36,995 nt of DNA, from contig SXRM01000361.1 of assembly GCA_005792545.1 (NCBI GenBank), positions 1-36,995 of the forward strand. Direction: 5' to 3'. The notes beneath the pieces are model-generated. The model did no database searches and was not told the origin of the DNA. It saw only the letters and a list, made by a program, of their open reading frames with translations. This DNA is from Pseudomonadota bacterium (lineage in GTDB: Bacteria > Myxococcota_A > UBA9042). A program made the position numbers and the translations under genes. The stretch's first letter is position 1; each line of letters opens with the position of its first letter. This document shows positions 8,943-17,706 of this stretch, one piece after another.

Positions 8943-9084
8943 TGACTCTGAAATTCATCGGTGAATTGCCGTTCTCGCGGTCACCCAGGCGCCTTTGTGC
9001 CAACCTGCGGCGGTCGTGACAGGCGCGCGACACGGGCACCGCAAATGGCCGCTAGCTTATGCAAGCGGGCGCAGAGTCCGGCCG

Positions 9085-10026
9085 ATGAGTCCACATCCCG
9101 GAGCGGCCTCCGTTGGCTGGCCAAAGTGGCTTGCGGCAATCGCCGTGGCCTCAGTGGTTGCGCTGGCCGGGCTGGGCTGGCAGTCGCTACGCCCGGTCCG
9201 CGAAGTGCGGCTCTACGACGACGCTGCACTGCCCCCCGGCAGCACAGTTGCCGAGCCGGTCCTGCGGGTTGTCGTCGGCTCGATGATCTCGCCGCAGAGC
9301 ACGCTCGACCGATACCTGGGGCTGGTGCGGTTTCTTGGCGCCCAGGTCGGCCGCAAGGGCGTATTGGTGCAGCGCCGCACGTATTTCGAGTCGAATCAGA
9401 CGCTGGCTTCGACCCAGGCCGAACTGGGATTTGTGTGCACCGGTGCCTGGCTGCAGGGCGAGCGCCAGGGCCTGCCCCTGGATGTCCTCGCGGTGCCGGT
9501 GGTGGGCGGCAAGTCGACCTACCGCGCGGCGCTGCGGGTTCCGACGGCAAGTGCGGTGCGCGACCTGGCTGACCTGCGCGGACGTGCCGTAGCCTTCGTC
9601 GATGCCCTGTCGCTGACTGGTCGCCTGTGGCTGGCAGACCGGGTGCGGCGGCAGGGCGAGCGCGAGGACCGCTTCTTTGGCCGCGTCATCTACGCGGGCT
9701 CCCACGACCGCTCGATCCTAGCCGTTGCGGATGGCCTGTGCGATGCGGCGACCGTCGATGACCTCGTCTTGGAAGCGCTGCTGGCGGCCCGGCCACAGCT
9801 GGCTTCGCGCATCCGCGTTGCGGAGTACTCCCCGCCATTTGGCATTCCGCCTGTGGTGGCGCCGCGGAAACTCGACCCTGAGCTACGCACCTTGCTGACT
9901 GCACACCTGCTCGAGCTGCATACGCAGCCGCAAGGCGTGACATTGCTCGCTGGGCTGGGCGTCGAGCGGTTTGTGTTGCCGCCCGCCGGTCACTTTGACA
10001 GCGCGCGCGCGCTCCCGGGGCCGTGA
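9085..10026 (+). CDS. PhnD-like periplasmic binding protein, membrane-anchored (TtrS-like sensor half)
   Basis: A 313-residue protein. ATG 9085 is chosen because it directly precedes an N-terminal membrane segment (WLAAIAVASVVALAGL, about residues 14-29); the same frame is open from 8995 but that extension is not protein-like. The body is a PhnD/SBP-like domain: VLRVVVGSMISPQSTLDRYL opens it, followed by the YFESNQTLASTQAELGFVC and DLRGRAVAFVDALSLTG segments characteristic of phosphonate/phosphite-type binding folds. In TtrS (tetrathionate sensor kinase) and similar kinases such a domain is fused to the kinase; here the kinase is the next gene, overlapping by 4 bases. With a molybdoenzyme remnant next door, sensing of an electron acceptor is plausible. 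Most likely tethered to the inner membrane and facing the periplasm. A role as an ABC-transporter binding protein is less likely, since no transporter genes are adjacent. Confidence 0.72.
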   Translation: MSPHPGAASVGWPKWLAAIAVASVVALAGLGWQSLRPVREVRLYDDAALPPGSTVAEPVLRVVVGSMISPQSTLDRYLGLVRFLGAQVGRKGVLVQRRTYFESNQTLASTQAELGFVCTGAWLQGERQGLPLDVLAVPVVGGKSTYRAALRVPTASAVRDLADLRGRAVAFVDALSLTGRLWLADRVRRQGEREDRFFGRVIYAGSHDRSILAVADGLCDAATVDDLVLEALLAARPQLASRIRVAEYSPPFGIPPVVAPRKLDPELRTLLTAHLLELHTQPQGVTLLAGLGVERFVLPPAGHFDSARALPGP

Positions 10027-10763
10027 TGCGCCGCGCTCTGCCGCATAGCCTCGCCAGCCGCGTGTTCGTGGGCGCAGTGGTGACAGCGCTTGGCTCGTTT
10101 GTGGCCGGCACCGCGCATGCCATCAACAACCCGCTGGGCGGCGTGCGGGCGTGCTTGGAAATGCTGGCCGGCGCCGCTGGCGATGTCGGTCGGCTCAAGA
10201 AATACCTTGCCGTGGCCGATGAAGGTCTTTGCCGCATCGACGCGCTTGTCCAGCGACTGGTGCAGTTCGCGCGACAAGGTGGCGATGTTCGGCGGCGGAT
10301 CGATGTGGGCCAACTGGCCCGCGATACCATGGCAGTTGCCGGTTTTGCCGGCCGCAAGGGCAATTCAGCGGTCACAGAGCTGACACTGGCGCCCGCAACT
10401 TGTTGGGTGCCGGCCGATGCCGCCGAACTCGAGCAGGCACTGACCGCGCTGGTCATCAATGCGTGCCAGGCCGCACCACTAGGCGGTCATGTGCACATAG
10501 AGGTCATGCCGGCGAGCGACGGCGGTGTTTTGCTGCGTGTCGACGACGACGGACCTGGCGTGCCGGTCGAGTTGCGCGACAGGGTCTTCGAGCCGTTCTT
10601 TTCGACCAAGCCTGAGGGCGAGGGCACGGGCCTGGGCCTGTGGGTCGCTTGGGGCGTCATCGAGCGACTGGGCGGCAATGTACGGGCGTTGGGGTCACCG
10701 TTGGGCGGCGCCCGCTTCGAAGTGTGGTTGCCGAGCGCACCGCCGGAGAATCGTCATGCATGA
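10023..10763 (+). CDS. Short soluble histidine kinase, partner of the binding protein
   Basis: A 246-residue protein with HisKA and HATPase_c domains and no sensor or membrane region. The H-box is GTAHAINNPLGG with His32; ATP-lid motifs are NACQA (N box), DDDGPGVP (G1), FEPFFSTK (F) and GTGLGLWV (G2), all intact. The start GTG 10023 overlaps the upstream TGA; ATG 10026 is the next codon and equally possible. The residue after the phosphoaccepting His is Ala instead of the usual acidic residue (H-E/D-I-N-N-P); that acid is important for autokinase activity in HisKA proteins, so kinase function may be weak or altered. Its 3' end overlaps the response regulator by 8 bases, so the three genes form one unit. 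How the periplasmic signal reaches a kinase without a membrane segment is unclear: a complex with the binding protein's anchor, or a split of a formerly fused TtrS-like gene. Confidence 0.85.
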   Translation: MMRRALPHSLASRVFVGAVVTALGSFVAGTAHAINNPLGGVRACLEMLAGAAGDVGRLKKYLAVADEGLCRIDALVQRLVQFARQGGDVRRRIDVGQLARDTMAVAGFAGRKGNSAVTELTLAPATCWVPADAAELEQALTALVINACQAAPLGGHVHIEVMPASDGGVLLRVDDDGPGVPVELRDRVFEPFFSTKPEGEGTGLGLWVAWGVIERLGGNVRALGSPLGGARFEVWLPSAPPENRHA

Positions 10764-12187
10764 AGCGCCCCTGTGCGCAGGTTGTTGCGCGATTCTGGTC
10801 GCGGAAGACGAGGCCACGCTGAGGCTGCCGCTGCACGACTACCTGGCTAGTAGCGGCGCCAAGGTGGTGTCGGTTGACAACGGCGCACAGGCCATCACAG
10901 AGCTGCATCGACGAGACTTCGATCTGGTTTTCACGGACTTGCGTCTGCCAGCGGCGGATGGCTTTGCAGTGATGGCGCGCGCGCACGAGGCGACGGCTAG
11001 GCCCGCGGTCGTGATGATGACGGCGTACGCCGATGTTGATTCAGCCGTGCGGGCGCTGCGCGAGGGCGCCTACGACTACCTTGCCAAGCCCTTTCGGTTT
11101 GCCCAAGTGGAGGCCATTTTGCGCCGACACTGCCAGCAGCGGCAGTTGTTGCGCGAGCGCGACGAGTTGCGCCAAGAACTCGAAGGCCAGCGAGACCCTG
11201 CTGAAATCGTGGCGTGTTCGCGCGGAATGCAGGCGGTGCTCGACACGGTTCGCAAAGTCGCCCCGACCGACGCCAGCGTCGTGCTGCTCGGTGAGACCGG
11301 AACAGGCAAAGAGCTGATCGTCGAAGCCCTGCACCGCCTGTCGCCGCGCCGCAAAGGTCGACTGGTCAAGCTCAACTGCGCAGCGGTCCCCGACAACCTG
11401 TTCGAAAGTGAGCTTTTCGGCCACGAACGCGGCGCTTTCACAGGTGCCGTGGCGCGGAAGCGGGGTCGCTTTGAAATGGCAGACAAAGGCGCGCTTTTTC
11501 TGGACGAAATCGCGGATCTCAGTCCCAGCGGACAGGTCAAGCTGTTGCGAGCCGTCCAGGAGCGCCAATTCGAGCGCGTGGGCGGACTGGAGCCCGTGCA
11601 GGTCGACGCCCGCTTCATTGCAGCAAGCCACACAGACCTGCGAGAGAGGGTCCGGTTGGGCTTGTTTCGTGAGGACCTCTACTACCGCCTTGCCGTCATC
11701 ACCGTCGAGGTGCCTCCGCTTCGGGATCGCGTTGCCGACCTGCCTCTGTTGGTCGAGCAACTGTTGCAGCGCGCCGCCAAGCACACACGCAGGCCGGTGC
11801 CAGCGGTCTCTCCAGAAGCGGTTGACCGGTTGTGCCACTACCGCTTCCCCCGGCAACGTGCGTGAACTCGCCAACCTCGTTGAGCGCGCAGCTACCCTGT
11901 GCGATGGCCTGTTCATTGAACCGCGGCACTTTCCCGCGGAGGTCATGGCGGGCGCTCAATCGTCCGCGCCGACTGCTCGGCTCGGCGAAACCTTCCTGCC
12001 GCTCCAAGTGGCGACTGCGCGGTTTGAGCGGTCGCACATCGAGGCGGCGCTAGCCCGGACGGGTGACCGGCGGGCTGAGGCCGCGCGACTGTTAGGAATC
12101 GCGCGCAAGAGGCTGTGGGCGCGAATGCATGAAGGCGATGATGGCCCTGACGACGCCGAAGACGCCCGGCGTGATCACGGCTCCTGA
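10756..12187 (+). pseudogene. Sigma54-dependent response regulator (NtrC/AtoC type) with one frameshift
   Basis: The receiver domain (residues 10-125) has phosphoacceptor Asp61 in LVFTDLRLP. The AAA+ domain has Walker A GETGTGKE, the sigma54-contact loop GAFTGA, Walker B GALFLDEI and FREDLYYRL. The start ATG 10756 lies inside the kinase gene's end. The first frame stops at 11865, just after HYRFP; the expected continuation GNVRELANLVERAA is one base away in frame, then runs through a FIS-type helix-turn-helix (RRAEAARLLGIARKRLWARM) to 12187. The cause is five C instead of four near 11848-11852. If real, the protein loses its DNA-binding domain; if a sequencing error, it is a normal 476-residue activator. 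Its target is probably a sigma54 promoter of the adjacent respiratory genes, but the upstream part of that operon is lost. Ends 19 bases before the transposon. Confidence 0.82.
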
Positions 12188-12206
12188 CCGCCCAGACGCT
12201 CGCCCA

Positions 12207-13502
12207 GACGTTCCCCCCCATTGTTCAACTACCGAGACGCACGGCGAATTGCCGGTATCTGACGATCCAGCTGCCGCTGGTGTGCAGTCTTTTTTCGCCC
12301 CCAGCCGCGGTATTTCCCGAAAACCACCGATCACCTTGTCATCGGCGCACCTGCCGCGCCACCAAGGAGTTCCCGTGTCTATCCGCTACTACTCGCCCGC
12401 GCTGCTTTTCGAGGTCACAGCCCGCACGATCGCTGGAGCATATCTGTTCGACCCCAACGTGCACCCAGGCTTCGCCGCAGCCTTCAACGCCATCATCGCC
12501 GTCGCCCAGCAAAAGCACGGTGTACGCGTTTACGCTTACTTCGCCATGTCCAACCACTACCACGGCATCTTCGGCGCTGATGACCCTGATTCGTTTGCCG
12601 ATTTCTTGTGTGACGTGCACGGCAATATGGCCAGGTACGCCAACCGCGTTCAAGGCCGCATCGGTCCTGTGTTCAACGGTCGTTGCGACGTCACGCCGAT
12701 TCTTGCCGGCGAGAAATGCCTGGCTGAGCGCGTCGCCTACATCATGGGCCAGGCCATCAAGGTCGACAGGAAGTGGACAATCGACAACTGGCCCGGCGCG
12801 AACACCAACCGCGCGCTGCTGTACGGCGAACCGCCAATCGGCACGCACTTTGCCAGGCACCGCAAGACCCTGGACGCGCGCCGCAAGGGCGGCCCGATGC
12901 CTGATGAAGCCTACACGACCCAACACGCGGTGAGCGTTTCGCCGTTGCCGGGCTGGGAGACGTTGAGCGAATCCGAACTTCGCGCCCGCTACCGCGCAAT
13001 CGGCAACGGTGCCATGGAGCGATTCGGTCTGCACAAGGGCACTTGCGCGGATGGGGGGACCGTTCAAGCGCCGGAAACTGTGGCTGAACCCGCCGAAATT
13101 GCCGCCGCCGTCTTGACCGACGCGCAAAAGGCTTGGATGCAAATGCCGCGCCCGCGCCCCAAAACCAAGGAGCACAAGCGGCAGCGGAGACCCGAGGCCT
13201 ACGCTGACAGCCCCGCGAAAATTGCGCGCTTCCGCGACGCATACAAGGCCATCCGTCAGGCGCATGTCAATGCGCGCCGGGAGTTGGAGAAGCAATCGGA
13301 GCGCGCTTTGCGGGGCAAGCGAGCCAAGGCAGTCCAATTTCCGCTATGGACGTTCGCCGCGGTCGCGCCCTTGGGCCGGTTGGCGCGCGAGGCCGGCAAG
13401 AAAGCGGCGCTAAGCGACTTCGTTTAGCACGCGGCAAGATTGGCGCGAGCGCGCCGAGGATACTCAATGTAGTCAGCAGCTTGAACAATGGGGGGGATCG
13501 TC
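12207..13502 (+). mobile_element. Y1/RAYT-like transposon with 22-bp terminal inverted repeats
   Basis: The left end (12207-12228) and right end (13481-13502) are inverted copies matching at 21 of 22 bases; the inner 16 bases CCCCCCCATTGTTCAA are perfect. Sub-terminal hairpins are visible: CGGC-GAATT-GCCG at 12242-12254 on the left and GGCGCG-AG-CGCGCC at 13442-13455 on the right. These resemble the REP or end structures recognised by single-strand Y1 transposases. The only gene inside is the transposase. No target duplication is evident, as expected for the HUH/Y1 mechanism. A third end copy lies at 8922. Confidence 0.8.
12375..13427 (+). CDS. REP-associated (Y1/IS200-like HUH) transposase
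   Basis: A 350-residue protein. GTG 12375 is the likely start: AAGGAG at 12364-12369 is 5 bases upstream, and the codons before it overlap the response regulator's end in another frame. The HUH motif is AMSNHYHGIF (His61, His63) and the candidate nucleophile is Tyr122 in RVAYIMGQAIK, giving a Y1 nuclease/ligase that nicks and joins single-stranded DNA ends. The N-terminal 170 residues form the Y1_Tnp domain. The rest (residues 170-350) is Lys/Arg/Ala-rich and is the kind of C-terminal extension seen in RAYT proteins rather than in short IS200 TnpA (about 150 residues). It lies inside perfect inverted repeats. Appears intact and potentially active on the solo end at 8922 as well. Confidence 0.88.
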   Translation: MSIRYYSPALLFEVTARTIAGAYLFDPNVHPGFAAAFNAIIAVAQQKHGVRVYAYFAMSNHYHGIFGADDPDSFADFLCDVHGNMARYANRVQGRIGPVFNGRCDVTPILAGEKCLAERVAYIMGQAIKVDRKWTIDNWPGANTNRALLYGEPPIGTHFARHRKTLDARRKGGPMPDEAYTTQHAVSVSPLPGWETLSESELRARYRAIGNGAMERFGLHKGTCADGGTVQAPETVAEPAEIAAAVLTDAQKAWMQMPRPRPKTKEHKRQRRPEAYADSPAKIARFRDAYKAIRQAHVNARRELEKQSERALRGKRAKAVQFPLWTFAAVAPLGRLAREAGKKAALSDFV

Positions 13503-13591
13503 CAAGTCCCTGCGACAATGGCGTGACAGAGGCTGGTTTCCGCGATACGCTGCTAGCCCTTGCGGGTCCGACCCGATGTGAAGGTATGGCC

Positions 13592-14425
13592 ATGGCGAGC
13601 ACCTTCGTCCGCACCGCGGCGTTGCGTTTTGGGGGCGGCCAGCCCCGGCCCGCGGCGCTCGAGCACCGTCGCAAAGACAACTGGTGGCTGTCGCCGCTGC
13701 TGACCGGCCTCGGGCTGGGCACGTTCGTGGTCTACGCGACGTGGGCCGCGCTGCAAGGCGCCGATTACCACCTCGGCAACTTGCTGTCGCCGTTTTACTC
13801 GCCCGAGATCTGGGGTCCGTCGCCGCACGCGCTGTTCGGCCCGCAGCCGGCGTGGTTGCCGTGGCCGTCGTTCATGCCGTTTTCGGCGGCCATTATCGTG
13901 CTGGCGATACCGGGCAACTTCCGGCTCACCTGCTACTACTACCGCGGCGCGTACTACAAGGCGTTTTGGTCCGATCCGGTGGCCTGCGGCGTAGGTGAAC
14001 CGCGCGACGAGTACCGCGGCGAACGCTGGATGCCGCTGGTGCTGCACAACGTGCACCGCTACTTCTTGTACGGCGCGATTTTCGTGTGGTTTTTCCTGGT
14101 GCACGACGTTTGGAAGGCGCTGTGGTTCGCGGCGCCGGGCGGTGGCGAGCAGTTCGGGCTATCGGTCGGCGGCTTACTGCTGGCCGTCAACTCGGTGCTG
14201 CTATGGCTGTACTGCACCGGCTGCCACTCGCTGCGCCACTTGATGGGCGGCCATTGCGACGAGTTCTCGAAGAATCCCGTACGCTTCGGCGCCTGGCACT
14301 TCATCACGTCGCTGAATAAGCGCCACCAGCTGTGGGCTTGGTGCAGCTTATGTTCGGTCGGCTTCTCGGACGTGTACGTGCGGCTGTGCGCCAAGGGCAT
14401 CTGGCACGACCTTCGACTTTTCTAG
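13592..14425 (+). CDS. sdhC: Succinate dehydrogenase/fumarate reductase membrane cytochrome b subunit
   Basis: About 277 residues. ATG 13592 is preferred over ATG 13586 because GAAGG (13580-13584) sits 7 bases upstream of it. Five hydrophobic segments are visible (starting near NWWLSPLLTGLGLGTFVVYA, SFMPFSAAIIVLAI, YFLYGAIFVWFFLV, LSVGGLLLAVNSVLLWLY, and a less hydrophobic last one). Histidines in VLHNVHRYFLY, LVHDVW and CTGCHSLRHLMGG are candidate heme ligands. It anchors SdhA and SdhB to the inner membrane and exchanges electrons with the quinone pool. This long single-subunit anchor is the one that accompanies the non-classical SdhA type found in actinobacteria and some deltaproteobacteria. 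First gene of sdhC-sdhA-sdhB; only 9 bases separate it from sdhA. Confidence 0.85.
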   Translation: MASTFVRTAALRFGGGQPRPAALEHRRKDNWWLSPLLTGLGLGTFVVYATWAALQGADYHLGNLLSPFYSPEIWGPSPHALFGPQPAWLPWPSFMPFSAAIIVLAIPGNFRLTCYYYRGAYYKAFWSDPVACGVGEPRDEYRGERWMPLVLHNVHRYFLYGAIFVWFFLVHDVWKALWFAAPGGGEQFGLSVGGLLLAVNSVLLWLYCTGCHSLRHLMGGHCDEFSKNPVRFGAWHFITSLNKRHQLWAWCSLCSVGFSDVYVRLCAKGIWHDLRLF

Positions 14426-14434
14426 GCGGGCAAT

Positions 14435-16246
14435 ATGGCGGAATCTTTTACCCACGACCACGATGTGCTGGTCATCGGCGCTGGCGGTGCGGGCTTGCGC
14501 GCCGCCATCGAAGCCGCCGCAGCGGGCGTCAAAGTCGGCCTGGTGTGCAAGTCGTTGCTCGGCAAGGCGCACACCGTAATGGCTGAGGGCGGCGTGGCGG
14601 CAGCGCTGGCGCACGTCGACGACCGCGACTCGTGGCGCGTGCATTTCGCCGACACCATGCGCGGCGGCCAGTACCTGAACAACCCGCGCATGGCCGAGTT
14701 GCACGCCAAAGAGGCCCCGGAGCGCGTCCGCGAGCTCGAGGCCTGGGGGGCGCTATTCGACCGCACCCGCGAAGGCAAGATCCTGCAGCGCAACTTTGGC
14801 GGGCACCGCTACCCGCGCCTGGCCCACGTCGGCGACCGCACGGGTCTGGAGATGATTCGGACGCTGCAGGACCACGGGATCCACCAGGGCATCGAAGTGT
14901 TCATGGAAGTGACGGTGGTCGAGCTGCTCAAGGACGGCGACCGCGTGTCGGGGTGTGTGGCCTACGACCGCGAGCGCGGCAAGATGCACCTTTTCAAGGC
15001 CAAGTCCATCGTCATGGCAACCGGCGGCATCGGCCGCGCCTACAAGATCACCAGCAATTCCTGGGAGTACACCGGCGACGGCCAGAGCCTGGCCTACCAC
15101 GCCGGCGCCGAGTTGCTCGACATGGAGTTCGTGCAGTTCCACCCGACCGGGATGGTGTGGCCACCGTCCGTGCGCGGCATCCTGGTGACGGAAGGGGTCC
15201 GCGGCGAGGGCGGCGTGCTGCGCAACAAAGCGGGCAAGCGCTTCATGTTCGACGACATACCGGACAACTACAAAGCGCAGACAGCCGACAACGAAGAGGA
15301 GGGCTGGCGCTATTGCCAAGGCGACAAGAACGCGCGGCGCCCGCCGGAGTTGCTCACTCGCGACCACGTCGCGCGCTGCATCATGCGCGAAGTCAAAGGC
15401 GGCCGCGGCAGCCCGAACGGCGGCGTCTTCTTAGACGTTGCCTGGATCAAGCCCCATGTCCCAGGCGGAGCCGAACATATCAAGAAGAAATTGCCGAGCA
15501 TGTACCACCAGTTCAAGGAGCTGGCGGGCATCGACATTACCCAGGTCCCGATGGAAGTCGGCCCGACCACCCACTACATCATGGGCGGCGTACGCGTGGA
15601 TGCCGACACCCAAATGTCGACGGTACCTGGACTTTTCGCAGCCGGCGAGTGCGCGGCGGGATTGCATGGCGCCAATCGGCTCGGCGGCAACTCGCTGTCC
15701 GACCTCATCGTGTTCGGCAAGCGCGCCGGCGAGTATGCTGCCAAGTTCGCCAAGGAAAACGGCGGCGTGCAAATCGACCGCGCCCAAGTCGAAGCTGCCG
15801 AGTGCATGGTGCTTGAGCCGTTCGGGCGCTCCGCAGCCGAAAACGCATATGCGGTCCAGCACGACCTGCAAAACACCATGCAAGACCTCGTCGGCATCGT
15901 CCGCAACGAAGGCGAGATGGCGCAGGCCGTCGACAAGGTTGCGGAGTTGGCGAGGCGCGCGGCGGTCGTCGGCGTCAGCGGCAACCGCGAGTACAACCCG
16001 GGCTGGCACACCGCCATCGACTTACGCAACCTGCTGACCGTGAGCGAGGCTGTCGCCCGCTCGGCGCTTTTGCGCAAAGAGAGCCGCGGCGGCCACTTTC
16101 GCGAAGACTATCCGGACAAAGACAAGCGTTTCGGCACCGTCAACCACGCGATCCGCAAGGGCGCAGACGGCCAGATGGAAGTGTTCGAGGTCGCGGTGCC
16201 GACGCCAAGCGACGAACTGCAGGCGGTCATCAAGGAAATGGGCTAG
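14435..16246 (+). CDS. sdhA: Succinate dehydrogenase/fumarate reductase flavoprotein subunit
   Basis: A 603-residue protein. It begins with the FAD-binding VIGAGGAGLRAAIEAA. His46 in GKAHTVMAEGG is the predicted covalent FAD attachment site. Further family marks are QRNFGGHRYPRLAHVGDRTG, MATGGIGRAYKITSNS, FVQFHPTGM, and the active-site region RDHVARCIMREV. THYIMGGVRVD and GLHGANRLGGNSLSDLIVFG are the usual C-terminal FAD contacts. It oxidises succinate to fumarate (or the reverse) on the cytoplasmic face and passes electrons to SdhB. The CKSLLGKAHTVMAEGG form is that of the actinobacterial/myxobacterial branch rather than the E. coli SdhA branch. Length is normal, and there is no sign of damage. 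Confidence 0.96.
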   Translation: MAESFTHDHDVLVIGAGGAGLRAAIEAAAAGVKVGLVCKSLLGKAHTVMAEGGVAAALAHVDDRDSWRVHFADTMRGGQYLNNPRMAELHAKEAPERVRELEAWGALFDRTREGKILQRNFGGHRYPRLAHVGDRTGLEMIRTLQDHGIHQGIEVFMEVTVVELLKDGDRVSGCVAYDRERGKMHLFKAKSIVMATGGIGRAYKITSNSWEYTGDGQSLAYHAGAELLDMEFVQFHPTGMVWPPSVRGILVTEGVRGEGGVLRNKAGKRFMFDDIPDNYKAQTADNEEEGWRYCQGDKNARRPPELLTRDHVARCIMREVKGGRGSPNGGVFLDVAWIKPHVPGGAEHIKKKLPSMYHQFKELAGIDITQVPMEVGPTTHYIMGGVRVDADTQMSTVPGLFAAGECAAGLHGANRLGGNSLSDLIVFGKRAGEYAAKFAKENGGVQIDRAQVEAAECMVLEPFGRSAAENAYAVQHDLQNTMQDLVGIVRNEGEMAQAVDKVAELARRAAVVGVSGNREYNPGWHTAIDLRNLLTVSEAVARSALLRKESRGGHFREDYPDKDKRFGTVNHAIRKGADGQMEVFEVAVPTPSDELQAVIKEMG

Positions 16247-16275
16247 CGCACAGGCGCTCACCGGGGGGCAGGACC

Positions 16276-17019
16276 ATGGCCAAGACGACGTTCTCCATCT
16301 ATCGCGGCGACAGCGAAGGCGGGCAGTTTGCCGACTACCAGACCGAAGTCGGCGAAGGGATGGTGGTGCTCGACTGTGTGCACCAGATCCAAGCCGAGAG
16401 CGCGCCCGACCTCGCAGTGCGCTGGAATTGCAAGGCCGGCAAGTGCGGCAGTTGCTCCGCCGAGGTCAACGGCAAGCCGCGGCTGATGTGCATGACGCGC
16501 ATGAGTGACCTGCCCGAGGGCGAGACCGTGACGCTGGAGCCGCTCAAGGCCTTTCCGCGGCTGCGCGACCTTGTCACCGACGTCAGCTGGAACTACGGCG
16601 TCAAGCAGGGCATCGCCAAGTTCGCGCCGCGCGCACCGGACGCCGAAGACGGCACCTGGCGCATGCAACAGGAAGACATCGACCGCGTCCAGGAATTCCG
16701 CAAATGCATCGAGTGCTTTTTGTGCCAGGACGTCTGCCACGTGCTGCGCGACCACAGAAAGCACGGCGAATTCGCGGGACCGCGCCATTTCGTGTATGCC
16801 GCAGCGCTGGAGATGCACCCGCTCGACACCGCCGACCGCGTTGAGGCGCTCAAGGAGCAGGAGGGGCTCGGCTACTGCAACATCACCAAGTGCTGCACGA
16901 CCGTTTGCCCCGAAGGCATCACGATCACCGACAACGCGATCATTCCGCTCAAAGAGCGCGTGGTCGACCGGCACTATGATCCGATGCGGAGCCTCGTTCG
17001 CGGACTGATTGGGCGGTAG
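16276..17019 (+). CDS. sdhB: Succinate dehydrogenase/fumarate reductase iron-sulfur subunit
   Basis: A 247-residue protein. The [2Fe-2S] motif is CKAGKCGSC followed by a fourth Cys in RLMCMTR. The [4Fe-4S] motif is CIECFLCQDVCHV and the [3Fe-4S] motif is CCTTVCPEG. It carries electrons from the flavin of SdhA to the quinone site in SdhC. It starts 30 bases after sdhA with a G-rich ribosome site (GGGGGGCAGG) before ATG. The sdhC-A-B order and spacing indicate a single transcript. No unusual residues. Confidence 0.96.
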   Translation: MAKTTFSIYRGDSEGGQFADYQTEVGEGMVVLDCVHQIQAESAPDLAVRWNCKAGKCGSCSAEVNGKPRLMCMTRMSDLPEGETVTLEPLKAFPRLRDLVTDVSWNYGVKQGIAKFAPRAPDAEDGTWRMQQEDIDRVQEFRKCIECFLCQDVCHVLRDHRKHGEFAGPRHFVYAAALEMHPLDTADRVEALKEQEGLGYCNITKCCTTVCPEGITITDNAIIPLKERVVDRHYDPMRSLVRGLIGR

Positions 17020-17091
17020 GCTGCGCAGGGCAATTCGACGACGGCGGGCCAACAACAGCCGGCAACGTGACCGGCGACAGGCGGAGGACCG

Positions 17092-17589
17092 ATGCAGTTT
17101 GAGCTCAAGACCATCCACAAAGAGGCGGTGCCGCGTGCACTAGCCAAAGCGGAGCACTACCGTCTGCTCAACGAACCGCGCGAAGCCGAAAGCATCTGCC
17201 GCGACGTTCTGGCGGCGGAGCCTGGCAACCAGCAAGCGCTGACAACGCTGGCGTTGGCGCTGACCGACCAGTTCATCGACGGCGATGTCGCCCACGCGGC
17301 CAAAGACGCAGAGGCCGCCATCGCGCAGCTGAACGATGCGTACGGCCGCGCCTACTTCGGTGGCCTGGTGGCCGAGCGGCGCGCCAAGGCGCAACACCGT
17401 CGCGGTGTCGCGGGCTTCTACGTCTTTGAGGGCGTGCGCAAGGCCATGCGGCTGTTTGAGCAGGCCATCGAGCTCGCGCCCCCCGGCAACGAAGACGCGG
17501 TGCTGCGCTGGAACACCTGCGCCCGCATGGTGATGAACGACGCCAACCTGCGGCCCGAGACGCCGAGCGATGCGTGGATGCTCGAATAG
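17092..17589 (+). CDS. TPR-repeat protein linked to sdh operon
   Basis: A 165-residue protein preceded by GGCGGAGG six bases before the ATG. Residues 15-60 (ALAKAEHYRLLNEPREAESI and ALTTLALALTDQF) and 112-135 (AMRLFEQAIELAPPGNEDA) look like tetratricopeptide helices, a scaffold for protein contacts. No enzyme motif. It follows sdhB by 72 bases in the same direction and may be co-transcribed; a role in assembling or regulating the respiratory complex would be a guess. No signal peptide, so cytoplasmic. Confidence 0.75.
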   Translation: MQFELKTIHKEAVPRALAKAEHYRLLNEPREAESICRDVLAAEPGNQQALTTLALALTDQFIDGDVAHAAKDAEAAIAQLNDAYGRAYFGGLVAERRAKAQHRRGVAGFYVFEGVRKAMRLFEQAIELAPPGNEDAVLRWNTCARMVMNDANLRPETPSDAWMLE

Positions 17590-17706
17590 TTGCGCTTAGG
17601 GGGGGTCTGTTCAGGCCATTGATCTTGCACCGGAATCTTCCGAATCGGTGACTGCGCGGCCGCCGTCGGCCACTTGCGGCGTGTGGCCCGCGCACAAGGA
17701 CCTGGG

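Noticed and set aside
12129..12374. An upstream extension of the transposase frame
   Set aside because: It lies over the regulator's C-terminus and the element's own left end; a GTG with a good ribosome site starts at 12375.
13346..13591. Upstream extension of sdhC
   Set aside because: It overlaps the transposase end and terminal repeat, and the translation is not membrane-protein-like; ATG 13592 has a fitting ribosome site.
17590..17706. A promoter or small RNA between the TPR and PAP2 genes
   Set aside because: No convincing -35/-10 pair, hairpin or terminator could be found in the 117 bases.
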